A DNA stretch of 64,000 nt from Pedobacter sp. MR2016-24 (GCF_026239655.1 NZ_JAPIVO010000005.1:454603-518602); one strand, 5' to 3'; positions 27,168 to 36,182 are shown, numbered from the stretch's first letter. Notes: a model not told the origin generated them from the letters alone. Made by a program: numbers and translations.

Positions 27168-27896
27168 ATGAAAACAAGTGGAAATACAGTATTCATCAGC
27201 GGTGGAAGTGCCGGAATAGGCCTGGCCATCGCCAAAAAACTAAGTGCGGCAGGAAACAGAATTATCATCAACGGACGCAGCGAAGAACGTCTTCAAAGTG
27301 CACTGAAAGAACTGGATAATGCCGTTGCTATTCAGGGCGACCTATCTGTAAAAGCAGACAGAGTGCGCATTGCGGCAGACCTGAAAACAAATTATCCGGA
27401 GCTGAATATCATTATCAATAACGCCGGATCTGCCTTTATGAACGACTTAAGTGACGTTAATAATAATTCAGCAGAAAAAGCTGCGCAGGAAATCAATACC
27501 AATTACATCAGCGTAATTGATTTTACCACACTTACTTTACCACTGCTTTTAGCGCAGGAAGAGGCTGCAATCGTCAATGTTTCTTCCATAGTTGTATTTA
27601 GGTCCAACAAATATTTACCTACCTACGCCGCGAGCAAAGCAGCACTGCACAGTTATACGCAAGGGCTGAGAGATGCACTTGCTACAAACGACAGTTTAAA
27701 TGTTTATGAGTTATATCCACCTTTGGTCAATACCGAATTTTCAGCAGAGATAGGTGGCGCAAATGGCATCCCTCCGTCAGAAGTAGCAGATGAACTATTC
27801 GCCGCTCTGGAGAAAAATCAGTTTGAAGTTCCGGTAGGTGATACCAAAAAAATACATGCTCTGGTAAATCCTATTACTGAGCAGGCACCCCATTAA
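27168..27896 (+). CDS. Short-chain dehydrogenase/reductase (DltE-like)
   Basis: A 242-aa classical SDR using NAD(P)H. Visible are the cofactor motif SGGSAGIGLAIAK (residues 10-22), NNAGSAF, catalytic Ser in VNVSSIVVF and the YAASK catalytic pair. The substrate is unknown; the SYTQGLRDAL and ELYPPLVNTEFS segments are of the DltE-like subgroup. It is first in a three-gene operon (25 nt to the next gene) under a divergent HxlR regulator, consistent with an inducible detoxification or redox response to reactive carbonyls. Confidence 0.93.
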   Translation: MKTSGNTVFISGGSAGIGLAIAKKLSAAGNRIIINGRSEERLQSALKELDNAVAIQGDLSVKADRVRIAADLKTNYPELNIIINNAGSAFMNDLSDVNNNSAEKAAQEINTNYISVIDFTTLTLPLLLAQEEAAIVNVSSIVVFRSNKYLPTYAASKAALHSYTQGLRDALATNDSLNVYELYPPLVNTEFSAEIGGANGIPPSEVADELFAALEKNQFEVPVGDTKKIHALVNPITEQAPH

Positions 27897-27921
27897 TCAA
27901 CAGGTATAATCTCGCATCGAA

Positions 27922-28686
27922 ATGAACTTAAAAGGAAAAATAGTGCTCATTACCGGCGGAGCATCGGGAATTGGATTGGAAGCAACAAAGCAATTTCTGG
28001 AAATCGGTGCCCGGGTGATCATTACCGGCAGAAATCAGGATAAATTAGACGCTGTAAAACAAACTATGCCTTCGGTAACCGTCATCAAAAGCGATGTTGA
28101 AAAGGAAGAAGACGCGTATGCGCTCTTTACACAAGTCACAGCGCTGGGCGGTATTGATATATTGTACCATAATGCAGGTGTTGGTAGTCCCGCCCTCAAC
28201 CTGGGTATCACTAATGACCAGATTCTGGAGAATGCTGTTTATGAGATGAAAGTGAATTATTTCGGTGTCATCAGACTGAACAACCTGTTTATGGATATGC
28301 TGAAGTCCAGAAACCAGGCGGCAATCATTATCACTACCTCCATCCTTAGCCTGGTTCCCGCCCTGGAAGAACCTACTTATTCTGCATCCAAAGTAGCTTT
28401 GAGTTTCTATACCAAGCTCTTAAGAAAAAACCTGGAAATACTTGGCAGTGGTTTAAAGGTCTTTGAATTGTTGCCACCCCTTGTAGCAACAGAGATGACA
28501 GCCAAAAGGAATGATAAAAAGATAACTACACATGACCTGGTGAAGGCACTCCTTTCAGGGATCAAAAACGATCAATTGACCATTCGTGTTGGCGACACAA
28601 AAATAATATATGTGCTCAGCAGATTATTTCCAGGCTTAGCCTTTAACCTTGTTAATCCTAAAAAAATATACGCTCAACTCAGGTAA
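27922..28686 (+). CDS. Short-chain dehydrogenase/reductase
   Basis: A 254-aa SDR paralogous to its upstream neighbour. Motifs are TGGASGIGLEAT near residue 10, YHNAGVG, TTSILSL with the catalytic Ser, and YSASKVAL with the Tyr/Lys pair. The ELLPPLVATEM segment parallels ELYPPLVNTEF in the preceding gene, which suggests tandem duplication followed by divergence. It is second in the HxlR-controlled operon, 12 nt before the MDR gene. Substrate unknown. Confidence 0.93.
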   Translation: MNLKGKIVLITGGASGIGLEATKQFLEIGARVIITGRNQDKLDAVKQTMPSVTVIKSDVEKEEDAYALFTQVTALGGIDILYHNAGVGSPALNLGITNDQILENAVYEMKVNYFGVIRLNNLFMDMLKSRNQAAIIITTSILSLVPALEEPTYSASKVALSFYTKLLRKNLEILGSGLKVFELLPPLVATEMTAKRNDKKITTHDLVKALLSGIKNDQLTIRVGDTKIIYVLSRLFPGLAFNLVNPKKIYAQLR

Positions 28687-28698
28687 CCGATATCAATT

Positions 28699-29715
28699 AT
28701 GAAAGCATTTACAATCACAAAATACGGTAAAAAAGAGGAGCTGCAGTTAGCTGATGTCGCTACCCCTATCCTGAAGGACAATGAAGTGCTGGTGAAAATC
28801 CATGCTGCCGGCCTCAATCTGCTCGATGCTAAAATAAAGTCCGGTGAATTCAAAATGATCCTGCCTTACAAATTACCACTCATTTTAGGTCACGATGTAG
28901 CCGGCGCCATTACCCAGGTTGGAAAAAACGTAAAGCAGTTCAGGGTTGGAGATGAAGTTTATTCACGTCCGTCCGATTTCAGCATCGGTACATTTGCAGA
29001 ATTTATTGCCATTGACCACAGAGATATAGCCCTTAAGCCGAAGAACCTTTCCATGGAAGAAGCAGCATCTATTCCTCTGGTTGCCCTCACTGCATGGCAG
29101 GCTCTGGTAGAAAAGGCGAATCTCCAAAAAGGACAAAAAGTATTTATTCAGGCAGGCTCAGGCGGTGTAGGCACTATTGCGATACAACTGGCGAAACATC
29201 TTGGGGCAACGGTGGCTACCACTGCCAGTGAGAAAAGCTTTGAAATGCTGAAGAAGCTCGGCGCAGACGTGGTGATCGATTACAAAAAGGAAGATTTTGA
29301 AACCATTCTGAAAGATTATGATGTGGTGCTGAACAGCCAGGACACAAAAACGCTTGAAAAATCACTTCGGATGCTGAAACCCGGTGGAAAGGCGATTTCT
29401 ATCTCGGGACCACCGACACCAGATTTTGCCAGGGCAATTTCTGCTCCATGGTTTGTGAAGATCATCCTGTCGCTCATCAGCTGGGGTATCCGCAGCAAAT
29501 CAAAGAAACTTGAGGTAGACTATTCGTTTCTATTTATGCAGGCTAACGGGGAACAATTACAAGAGATTTCAAAACTCATTGAACAGCAGGCGATAAGACC
29601 GGTGATAGACCGTGTATTTCCCTTTGAACAGACTAATGAAGCCTTAAAATATGTAGAGAGCGGGCATGCAAAAGGAAAAGTAGTGGTTAAAATGGAATCG
29701 TACAAGAAGTTCTAA
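28699..29715 (+). CDS. Zinc-independent MDR oxidoreductase (quinone-reductase-like)
   Basis: A 338-aa medium-chain reductase. The N-terminal GroES-like domain contains LPLILGHDVAGAITQVG and lacks the catalytic-zinc ligands of alcohol dehydrogenases. The NADPH-binding motif is QAGSGGVGTIAIQLAKHLGA (about residues 150-170). Such enzymes reduce quinones or enones. It is third in the HxlR operon, so all three products are oxidoreductases under one regulator. A small hairpin (AATGG/CCATT at 29739-29753) in the convergent gap may end transcription. Confidence 0.93.
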   Translation: MKAFTITKYGKKEELQLADVATPILKDNEVLVKIHAAGLNLLDAKIKSGEFKMILPYKLPLILGHDVAGAITQVGKNVKQFRVGDEVYSRPSDFSIGTFAEFIAIDHRDIALKPKNLSMEEAASIPLVALTAWQALVEKANLQKGQKVFIQAGSGGVGTIAIQLAKHLGATVATTASEKSFEMLKKLGADVVIDYKKEDFETILKDYDVVLNSQDTKTLEKSLRMLKPGGKAISISGPPTPDFARAISAPWFVKIILSLISWGIRSKSKKLEVDYSFLFMQANGEQLQEISKLIEQQAIRPVIDRVFPFEQTNEALKYVESGHAKGKVVVKMESYKKF

Positions 29716-29757
29716 CGAACCTCTTGTATGTTGTGATGAATGGTTTTTCCATTGTCA

Positions 29758-30516
29758 TCATCTAATTTGAATGATAATTTGCGCATAACGCTTGTGATAG
29801 AGTTCTTTGAATACCACTATTCTTTTCGGTAAACTTCTGGTCGTAAACATTTGAACTCTCAATTCTTCCGCTTCCCTTACAAACGCAATTTCTTCTTCAT
29901 TTAATTCCGGAACTTCGTCATTCACCATTCCAAAGCCCAGTACAATCTTCATAAAGAAGGCCATAGTGAAGTTATCGTTGGGGACCTGAAGACCAGTTTT
30001 TGCTTCCATCTCTGCCAGCGAGATCCTGCTCATGAAATTTTCCAGGTATTCTGCCGGATAACAATTGTGCAATTCACACAGTACGGTGAAATCTTTGGTA
30101 AAATGCAGCGTAGTATTTTCATCCAGGTAAAAGGTATCAGATGCGGTATATACGCGTTCCATGGTAGCATACAACTCATCGATATAAGCTGATGCGCTTT
30201 TTCTTTTAGCGGCTGTAGACCCTATTTTCCTGCTGGCGATATCCGAGGTAGCTTTGAAATTCAGGGCTGTACTTTCCAGACAATGACTATAGGCATGGCT
30301 TCCTCTGGCCGTCCGCCTTAAAGAGACTACATATAAACCGATTGTTTTGGAAGCTTCAGAATAACCTTCGCTGTAACCGTCAGCTAAGGAATCGTAAACT
30401 GTAGCATGGTTGATAAAGATTTGCAGCACTTCCTGCGGATCCAGTTTGTAAATGGAGCAGGCTATCCTGAACTCTAAAGGGATGTGAATTACATCGTGGT
30501 TGATTTTTGTTTTCAT
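29758..30516 (-). CDS. Hypothetical protein with a structured leader (252 aa)
   Basis: A 252-aa, largely alpha-helical cytosolic protein with no signal peptide. Features are GYSEGYSEASKTIGLYVV (residues 48-65), TARGSHAYSHCLESTALNF and ELNEEEIAFVREAEELR. I do not recognise the family. The product ends at the convergent MDR operon. Upstream of its ATG, within 230 nt on the same strand, is the highly structured element described separately, which would form its 5' leader. Confidence 0.7.
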   Translation of the reverse strand: MKTKINHDVIHIPLEFRIACSIYKLDPQEVLQIFINHATVYDSLADGYSEGYSEASKTIGLYVVSLRRTARGSHAYSHCLESTALNFKATSDIASRKIGSTAAKRKSASAYIDELYATMERVYTASDTFYLDENTTLHFTKDFTVLCELHNCYPAEYLENFMSRISLAEMEAKTGLQVPNDNFTMAFFMKIVLGFGMVNDEVPELNEEEIAFVREAEELRVQMFTTRSLPKRIVVFKELYHKRYAQIIIQIR

Positions 30517-30561
30517 ATTGATCTTATTTAATTTTTCAATTTAAATAAGCCTCTATGAGGG

Positions 30562-30593
30562 GTTACCGCCCTAAAAGGTATAGGGCTGGTAAC
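30562..30593 (-). promoter_or_regulatory. Leader hairpin upstream of the 252-aa gene
   Basis: GTTACC-GCCCT (30562-30572) pairs with AGGGC-GGTAAC (30582-30593) across a short loop with one bulged base, giving 11 pairs. Read on the minus strand it lies 46-77 nt before the ATG of the 252-aa gene, where it could act as an expression platform or translation-control hairpin. Confidence 0.45.
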
Positions 30594-30607
30594 TCACTCA
30601 GTCAATT

Positions 30608-30747
30608 GTGGCAAGGCTCTAGTAAAGCCACCCATTCTCTCGAAAGGGCCGTAACAATGACATAAGCGAGCACCAACCCTATAACAAAGATAGGATTTAG
30701 GTTGCTCAACTTACGCTCGCTACGTGAAATTTACTAGATTTTGCCGC
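30608..30747. ncRNA. Candidate structured RNA domain or small TIR element (140 bp)
   Basis: The ends pair: 30608-30626 (GTGGCAAGGCTCTAGTAAA) is complementary to 30730-30747 (TTTACTAGATTTTGCCGC) with a one-base bulge and few mismatches. Inside, GCGAGC (30666-30671) pairs with GCTCGC (30715-30720), CAACC (30674-30678) with GGTTG (30700-30704) and CTAT with ATAG. An alternative stem GTGGC/GCCAC (30608-30612/30627-30631) competes with the outer stem. It could be a riboswitch-like leader of the 252-aa gene or a MITE-like repeat with terminal inverted repeats. The rest of 30748-31012 shows nothing clear. Confidence 0.45.
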
Positions 30748-31012
30748 GAGGCTTGTAAAGCAATTCTTAATTATACATCAGGACTGCGATTCTCTATTTC
30801 TTTTTCATTTTTTCCATATGATAATCTACTTAGCTTTATTTTGAAAACAAAATATATTTTAAATTAATTTAAATTTCTCATAAAAATAAGTAAGTCGAAG
30901 TTGATTACTGCCACATGAGGCTGAACTAAAAACATAATTGGTTTTTTCATCCACTTTAAATATCATTGCCGTGGCAATACAGCCTCAGTTCGTTGTACAA
31001 ATAGATCTTAAA

Positions 31013-31438
31013 ATGGGTTTTAAATTCCTAAAGCAAATATTAGCTATACTTATACTGGTAATTTCAGGCTTTCTCATTGCATGCACAAGCGGAACCAGTG
31101 GAAAGCTTAAAGTTGCTTTTACATCAGCCGATACCTGTAAAGCTGATAGGATAAAAGGTCGTATTTTAGGGGATAAATTAAGTTGTACAAATTGTCACTT
31201 CGCGTGGGACGAAGCAACTAGATTGCGTGAAGATATTCTTTTGCTCAGAGAAATATCTTTGATGGACAGTGTTAAATTGAGTTCTTATATTTTTAAGACC
31301 AGGCACAACGGAATGTTTAGTAAAGATTTTCCCGATGCAAAGAATACAGTTGACAGCCTATCTGATTGCGATCAAAAGAACTTAATTCATTATTTGAAAG
31401 ATCACAATAGAGAGCACGTATATGCTTCTGAACCATAG
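31013..31438 (+). CDS. Mono-haem cytochrome c-like lipoprotein (paralogue 2)
   Basis: A 141-aa lipoprotein (signal ILILVISGFLIAC) with one haem site, CTNCH. It shares with the protein at 15766-16191 the run L-E-MDS-KLS-YIF, the GM step after a histidine (RHNGMF against GGHSGMY) and the tail DSLSDCDQKNLIHYLKD. The ATG at 31013 is preferred because it positions the lipoprotein signal correctly. There is no metalloprotease next to this copy. It is likely a membrane-anchored electron carrier or redox sensor. Confidence 0.75.
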   Translation: MGFKFLKQILAILILVISGFLIACTSGTSGKLKVAFTSADTCKADRIKGRILGDKLSCTNCHFAWDEATRLREDILLLREISLMDSVKLSSYIFKTRHNGMFSKDFPDAKNTVDSLSDCDQKNLIHYLKDHNREHVYASEP

Positions 31439-31469
31439 CATATTATAAGGCAAACTTCAGGATCTCATT

Positions 31470-31772
31470 TTATTGTTTCGTAAAATTATTAAAGAAAAAA
31501 AGTATGATATAAACTGCTAACAAAGCGATTGTGTAGTAGATCGTTTTGTTCTTATTGCCTTCAATATAGTTTCTATATATCTCAACACCAAGCATTAGAG
31601 TTGCTAAACTAGCAGCACATACAACTGGCCATATAGTACCATGATAAAACTGGTTCGCTATAATTACCAGAAGAAAAAGTATAACCACTAATGGCCTGAC
31701 AATATTATCTGATTTGTATTTCTTAGAAAGCATTCTGCTGATTTTGAAACTAATTATCAAAAATACGGCCAT
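31470..31772 (-). CDS. Small membrane protein (100 aa)
   Basis: A 100-aa hydrophobic protein with three predicted helices (about residues 24-42, 46-62 and 76-95) and a lysine-rich N-terminal segment. No family is recognised. It is convergent with the haem lipoprotein gene and stands alone. The gap to the next gene (31773-32024) is AT-rich with no visible feature. Confidence 0.6.
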   Translation of the reverse strand: MAVFLIISFKISRMLSKKYKSDNIVRPLVVILFLLVIIANQFYHGTIWPVVCAASLATLMLGVEIYRNYIEGNKNKTIYYTIALLAVYIILFFFNNFTKQ

Positions 31773-32024
31773 ACATTAACCTGTCGTTTATCGTTTCGTA
31801 GAAATCCCAAATGGTTGTGGATTTAGCTATAGAATAGCTGAAAAGTAAGCTTGCATTGAATTTTTAATGTTATATATTGGGTTCCATTAAGGCCGGAACT
31901 ACGGGATGTGATGTATATGTATTTAAAGTTGATCAGACGAAACCCGCTAATAAATTTGCTGAAAGTGCTGACTTAAAAACCTGATTTAAAAATACGTTAT
32001 TCAGGAAAATATTGAGCAAAAAAA

Positions 32025-32804
32025 TCAATCGAATTGCTGCCCCATATCTCTCCAGACGTTCAAATCTTCCCCCTCAAAATCACCAGGAACCAGCTCTGCA
32101 AAGCAAATGGCAGCAGGGCTCAGCATCGGATGATTCAGCAACTGGTTATAATCATAGTATTTCAAAAATATACTCAGCAGGCAAAGGCAGCCATCCGGAA
32201 CTACAAAAATGAATTCCTTCGCATCCAGCAGGTCCTGATCATTTTTAGCCACTACGATTGTTTGCTTCAGGGGTTCCTTTAACCGCTTTCCATCTTTTAA
32301 TCTGAATAACAGTAAGCTCAGGGTAAGATCGCATGAATTACTTTCTTTGATGAACTTTATTTTCTTTTTAGATTGGCCCGCCGGGAATTTAACATGGAGG
32401 CTATTTTTCTCCAGACTAATCCGGGGACCAAACCCTAAATATTTCCGAAGGGGCGATTCTGCATTAAAGTCCAGTCCCGCAAGCTGACTAAAACTGTTAA
32501 CTTCAAAACTGTATCGCATCGTAGCCAGATCCCTGCACTGGGAGAGGATCGGATTGATTTCCGTCATGAGCCGGTTATGCAACGTTCCATCATGGTAGCT
32601 CATTATTTCTGCACTATTTGCCTCCTTAATATGCTTTACAATCGAACTGGCCATTCCAAAAGTACCGGAAGCTTTTTTAGTGCTTTCTGTTTGCTTCATT
32701 GTTCCCGGAAGTGGTCTCGCACAAACTACCTGCTTGCCTTTTCTTTTTCTGAAGATTACCGGACCTACCGGCCCAGTAAAGTGTTTTCCATCGAATAGTC
32801 CCAT
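32025..32804 (-). CDS. Hypothetical protein with RKGKQVV N-terminal motif (259 aa)
   Basis: A 259-aa cytosolic protein starting MGLFDGKHFTGPVGPVIFRK; the GPVIFRKRKGKQVVCARP segment followed by TKKASGTFGMASSIVK is reminiscent of a Bacteroidota family with phage-structural-like N-termini, but I cannot name it securely. The remaining 200 residues are mixed alpha/beta (LLLFRLKDGKRLKEP, FIFVVPDGCLCLLSIFLKYYD). No partner genes adjoin. Upstream lies a gap with two large inverted repeats. Confidence 0.6.
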   Translation of the reverse strand: MGLFDGKHFTGPVGPVIFRKRKGKQVVCARPLPGTMKQTESTKKASGTFGMASSIVKHIKEANSAEIMSYHDGTLHNRLMTEINPILSQCRDLATMRYSFEVNSFSQLAGLDFNAESPLRKYLGFGPRISLEKNSLHVKFPAGQSKKKIKFIKESNSCDLTLSLLLFRLKDGKRLKEPLKQTIVVAKNDQDLLDAKEFIFVVPDGCLCLLSIFLKYYDYNQLLNHPMLSPAAICFAELVPGDFEGEDLNVWRDMGQQFD

Positions 32805-32881
32805 AACTTTATATTTTTATAAGGCGAATATAATCGAACAAAAAGTCAAAATGAAGTATTTGGCGACCAATCTATACTGAC

Positions 32882-32918
32882 GTCCAGTAATGTCCACATT
32901 TGGCGGACATTACTGGAC
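32882..32918. repeat. Perfect inverted repeat, 14-bp arms
   Basis: GTCCAGTAATGTCC (32882-32895) and GGACATTACTGGAC (32905-32918) are exact reverse complements separated by nine bases. Without a following T-run it is unlikely to be a terminator. It could be an operator or an extragenic palindromic element. Confidence 0.65.
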
Positions 32919-33010
32919 AACGTCTGCTTCATCATTACAGGATCAGGCTGAGAAGTGAGAAGGCAGGGAGTTAGAACTGGATCACTGCGCCATAAATCAG
33001 CGTTTAATGC

Positions 33011-33058
33011 GCATTGACTCCGCATTTTTCACCTAGTTAAAAAAGGCGGAGTCAATGC
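33011..33058. repeat. Perfect inverted repeat, 13-bp arms
   Basis: GCATTGACTCCGC (33011-33023) and GCGGAGTCAATGC (33046-33058) are exact reverse complements with a 22-base AT-rich loop. It lies 64 bp beyond the stop codon of the SRAP gene, where it may form a transcript-end stem or be an extragenic repeat. Confidence 0.65.
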
Positions 33059-33122
33059 GGAGTATACGCGCTGTACATGCGTATTCATGTAGGTCAGTCT
33101 CCCTTGTTGCCCCGTATCTTGT

Positions 33123-33818
33123 CTATTGACTATTGAGCGGCAGCATCAATTCCGGCGCATTGTTGTGTGATTTATTTACTACAGTAGCATTTACAGCGGT
33201 AGATACGCGGTATGACTTCATCAGTTCATCCGGATAGGGACTACATAAGCTCAACAAATCCGACACGCTTAAGTCTTTGCTCAGCCATAACTTTTCTGTT
33301 TCTGCACCCAGGATAACCGGCATCCTGAATTTAGGGTCATGTACCTTGCCTACCGTTTCATTTGCTACGGTGGTCATGATCGTAAAAGAACGGTATACCT
33401 CTCCGGAAAATTTATCTTTCCACTGGCTCCACAATCCGGCGAAAGCAAATAATTCCCGGTCATTGAGTACAAAGCGATAGGGCAAACTTGTTCCGGTCTT
33501 TTTATCCCATTCGTAAAAACCATCAGCCAATACCAAACAGGTTTTGTGATTTTTCAACAAAGGAGACCAGGTGCGGTTAGTCGCTGCCTCTTCACTTCTC
33601 GCATTCATTGTAGAGAAGTTCAGCTTGGTATTCTCTGCCCAGAAAGGCACCAGACCAAAATGCATTTGCTGTGCAATATCAGGTTCGTCGCCCGTAATCA
33701 CCAATCCGTTCTGTGTTGGCGCGAGATTATAGTTTGGTGAATAATCTACCGGCAACTTCACGGCATAAGCTTTCAATAATTCTTTTTGCTCTTTGGTCAG
33801 CGTGTAACGTGCGCACAT
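33123..33818 (-). CDS. SOS response-associated peptidase (SRAP/HMCES-type)
   Basis: A 231-aa SRAP protein that forms a covalent thiazolidine crosslink with abasic sites in single-stranded DNA. The catalytic C2 follows the initiator Met (MCARYTLTK). Also visible are MNARSEEAATN with the active-site Asn, GFYEWDK with the Glu, and HDPKFRMPVIL with the conserved His. Length fits the family. It is one of three DNA-damage genes in this area with umuC and a umuD-like gene, though an alpha/beta hydrolase gene intervenes. Confidence 0.95.
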   Translation of the reverse strand: MCARYTLTKEQKELLKAYAVKLPVDYSPNYNLAPTQNGLVITGDEPDIAQQMHFGLVPFWAENTKLNFSTMNARSEEAATNRTWSPLLKNHKTCLVLADGFYEWDKKTGTSLPYRFVLNDRELFAFAGLWSQWKDKFSGEVYRSFTIMTTVANETVGKVHDPKFRMPVILGAETEKLWLSKDLSVSDLLSLCSPYPDELMKSYRVSTAVNATVVNKSHNNAPELMLPLNSQ

Positions 33819-33932
33819 ATGTTTTGATTAAACGATGTCTTTTCCGGTGTTTGGTCAGACTACCTCTTACCCATTAACAGCTCTGCGATGGTATTGTTCA
33901 TGATCTGTCTGATTATTCAAGTCAAAAACTGC

Positions 33933-34856
33933 TTATGACAGCCAGCCATGAACTTTCAATATTGCATCTGCAAACACCTGTGGTGCTTCCAGTGGTACGT
34001 TATGTCCTGTTTCGGCAATAACATGTTCATGCAGACCGGCGAACAGATGACTATGATCAGCAGTTCCGCCTGGCTTCAACGGATCATTAACACCGTCTAT
34101 GGTAACAGTAGGTACGTTTATTTTAGGTTGATGTGCTAAAAGATCTTCAAGTAATTGCAGCTCAGGTTCCCCACCTTCCTTACCGAGCATAAAACGATAG
34201 GTATGAATCACCACATCCACGAAATCTGGATTACCGAAAGCAACGGCTGTTCGCGCGTAAATAGCCTCATCGAATTCCCAGTCGGGCGACCATTCCTGCC
34301 ATAGGATCTTACCTATCTCATAGCGACTTTCAGCCAGGCATTGACGTCCGCGTTCAGATTGAAAAAGGTGCTGGTACCAGCATACACGTTCTAGTGTTGG
34401 TGAAGCAGCTTGCTTCTGTTGTTCAATATCAATAATATCGTAACCCGCATAAGATACCAGTCCTCCCACTTTTTCCGGCCAAAGTGCCGCGGCTACACAA
34501 GAAGCATTACCTCCCCAGTCAAAACCTGCAAGAATGGGTTGCTCCAGACCTAGTGCATCACAAAGTTCAATCACATCAGATCCGCGTGCCACCTGCTGCC
34601 CGTTGCGCATCATATCTGCTGATAAAAATCTGGTTGGACCGAAACCACGGGTATAGGGAATGATAATCCGCGCACCGGTATCAATCAGGAGCCTGGCAAC
34701 TTCCTCATAAGCATGCACATCATATGGAAATCCATGAGACAGTACGACTGGCCAGCCCTGGTCGTCGCCCAATTCAAAATAAGCTACTGACAGATTTTTG
34801 GTTTCCACAGTTTTTAAAGGAAAGGCATTCATAAACATTGATTCTTCTGTAGACAT
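33933..34856 (-). CDS. Alpha/beta hydrolase, epoxide-hydrolase-like
   Basis: A 307-aa alpha/beta hydrolase. The oxyanion motif is LSHGFPYDVHAYEEVA, the nucleophile elbow is AGFDWGGNAS with Asp as nucleophile (as in epoxide hydrolases and haloalkane dehalogenases), and the catalytic His lies in ETGHNVPLEAP. A conserved acid may be in DGVNDPLKPGG. No signal peptide. The ATG at 34856 is used because the apparent longer start is TTG. The substrate is unknown; the neighbours (SRAP, umuC) give no metabolic hint. Confidence 0.92.
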   Translation of the reverse strand: MSTEESMFMNAFPLKTVETKNLSVAYFELGDDQGWPVVLSHGFPYDVHAYEEVARLLIDTGARIIIPYTRGFGPTRFLSADMMRNGQQVARGSDVIELCDALGLEQPILAGFDWGGNASCVAAALWPEKVGGLVSYAGYDIIDIEQQKQAASPTLERVCWYQHLFQSERGRQCLAESRYEIGKILWQEWSPDWEFDEAIYARTAVAFGNPDFVDVVIHTYRFMLGKEGGEPELQLLEDLLAHQPKINVPTVTIDGVNDPLKPGGTADHSHLFAGLHEHVIAETGHNVPLEAPQVFADAILKVHGWLS

Positions 34857-34934
34857 ATGCAAAAGGATTGGTTAATACATCAGTCTATTAACAAATAGAA
34901 TATGGCGAAGGTTTTTGTCTGAATTGCGTGCTGG

Positions 34935-36179
34935 TTATTTGGTTTTAATGATATCCTTCCATTCCGTGGTATAGGCAGGACTGAGATATCTCCTTTTCAT
35001 AGCCCAGGTCTGCTCCTGTCCTTCTGCCGCAATCCTGACGGTTCCGCGTCCGTAATGTTTATTGATCTGATCCATTACTGCACTTAATTTATCATAAACA
35101 GGGCCATTCCATTTGCTAAAGATATTCAGCTGCACTTCAGATTCCGGAATCAAACCTGTAGCCATCACTTCTACTTTCTGGTACAGGAAACCCTCCAGGT
35201 AAATTGCCCGCAGTCCCGCCAATGCCGTATGGACAATATCGTGGGTATTATTTACCGGATGGGTTAAAGGGATGGCAATAGACGGACATGCCTGCGGCTG
35301 ATCGGTCTTGAACCTGTTGGTCAGCAATCTGACCGAGATCACCGTTGCACAGCTTTTGTCTTCCCGCAGCTTTAAGGATAACCTGCTGGCATAACTTGCT
35401 GTCGCTTCAATAAGCACGGTCAGATCAGAGGTCAGCCTGCTAAATGCCCTGCTGGTACATAGCGCTTTCTTTCGGTCCAGCGCATCATTGACTGGAATGC
35501 AGGATTTTCCCCAGAGTTCATTCCACATCCGCACGCCCTGTATGGTGAGCCTCTCCTGTATAAACCCGATTGGCATGTTGCGTAAATCTGCAGCGGTGTT
35601 AATGCCCATCGTGATCAGCTTTGCTGCATAAGCACGACCAATGCCCCATAAATCTTCCACCTGATAAGTTTCTACTGCCTGCCTGATCTTTTCCTCTGTA
35701 TCCAGCACACAAACGCCGCCGGTATGTTTGCACATTTTATTGGCCAGTTTGGCCAGCGTTTTGGTTGGCGCGATACCTACACTTACGGGAATCCCTGTAT
35801 TTCGAATTACTGAATGACGGATCCGGTGGGCATAGGCTTCCAGATCTGTCATACCTGTTAAATCCAGGAAACATTCATCGATTGAGTACACTTCCACTGC
35901 AGGTGCAAAACGGGCCAGGTTGTTCATTACACGGGCACTCATATCTCCGTAAAGCGTGTAATTACTAGAAAACACCAGGATCTGATGTTCTTTGATCATC
36001 TCCTCCATCATATAAAATACTGCCCCCATCTTTATACCCAAAGCCTTCGCTTCATTGGAACGGGCAATTACGCAACCGTCATTATTGGAGAGCACAATGA
36101 CCGGTCTGCCGTTATATTCCGGTCTGAATAATCTTTCACAGCTGGCGTAAAAATTATTGCAGTCTACTAATGCAATCAT
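34935..36179 (-). CDS. umuC: Y-family DNA polymerase (UmuC-like)
   Basis: A 414-aa translesion polymerase. The N-terminal metal-binding aspartate is in MIALVDCNNFYASCERLF (D6) and the second acidic pair is in VYSIDECFLDL. The helix-hairpin-helix region contains VEDLWGIGRAYAAKL, and the C-terminal little-finger domain ends YTTEWKDI. Length matches UmuC. The start lies 3 nt after the umuD-like gene, forming the umuDC operon. UmuC normally needs processed UmuD for activity, and here that partner looks non-catalytic. Confidence 0.94.
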   Translation of the reverse strand: MIALVDCNNFYASCERLFRPEYNGRPVIVLSNNDGCVIARSNEAKALGIKMGAVFYMMEEMIKEHQILVFSSNYTLYGDMSARVMNNLARFAPAVEVYSIDECFLDLTGMTDLEAYAHRIRHSVIRNTGIPVSVGIAPTKTLAKLANKMCKHTGGVCVLDTEEKIRQAVETYQVEDLWGIGRAYAAKLITMGINTAADLRNMPIGFIQERLTIQGVRMWNELWGKSCIPVNDALDRKKALCTSRAFSRLTSDLTVLIEATASYASRLSLKLREDKSCATVISVRLLTNRFKTDQPQACPSIAIPLTHPVNNTHDIVHTALAGLRAIYLEGFLYQKVEVMATGLIPESEVQLNIFSKWNGPVYDKLSAVMDQINKHYGRGTVRIAAEGQEQTWAMKRRYLSPAYTTEWKDIIKTK

Positions 36180-36182
36180 GCA

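Larger units (their letters stand above)
32805..33122. other. 318-bp gap dominated by two long inverted repeats
   Basis: No gene is visible between the 259-aa gene and the SRAP gene. The gap holds two perfect inverted repeats, at 32882-32918 and 33011-33058, listed separately. Confidence 0.6.
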
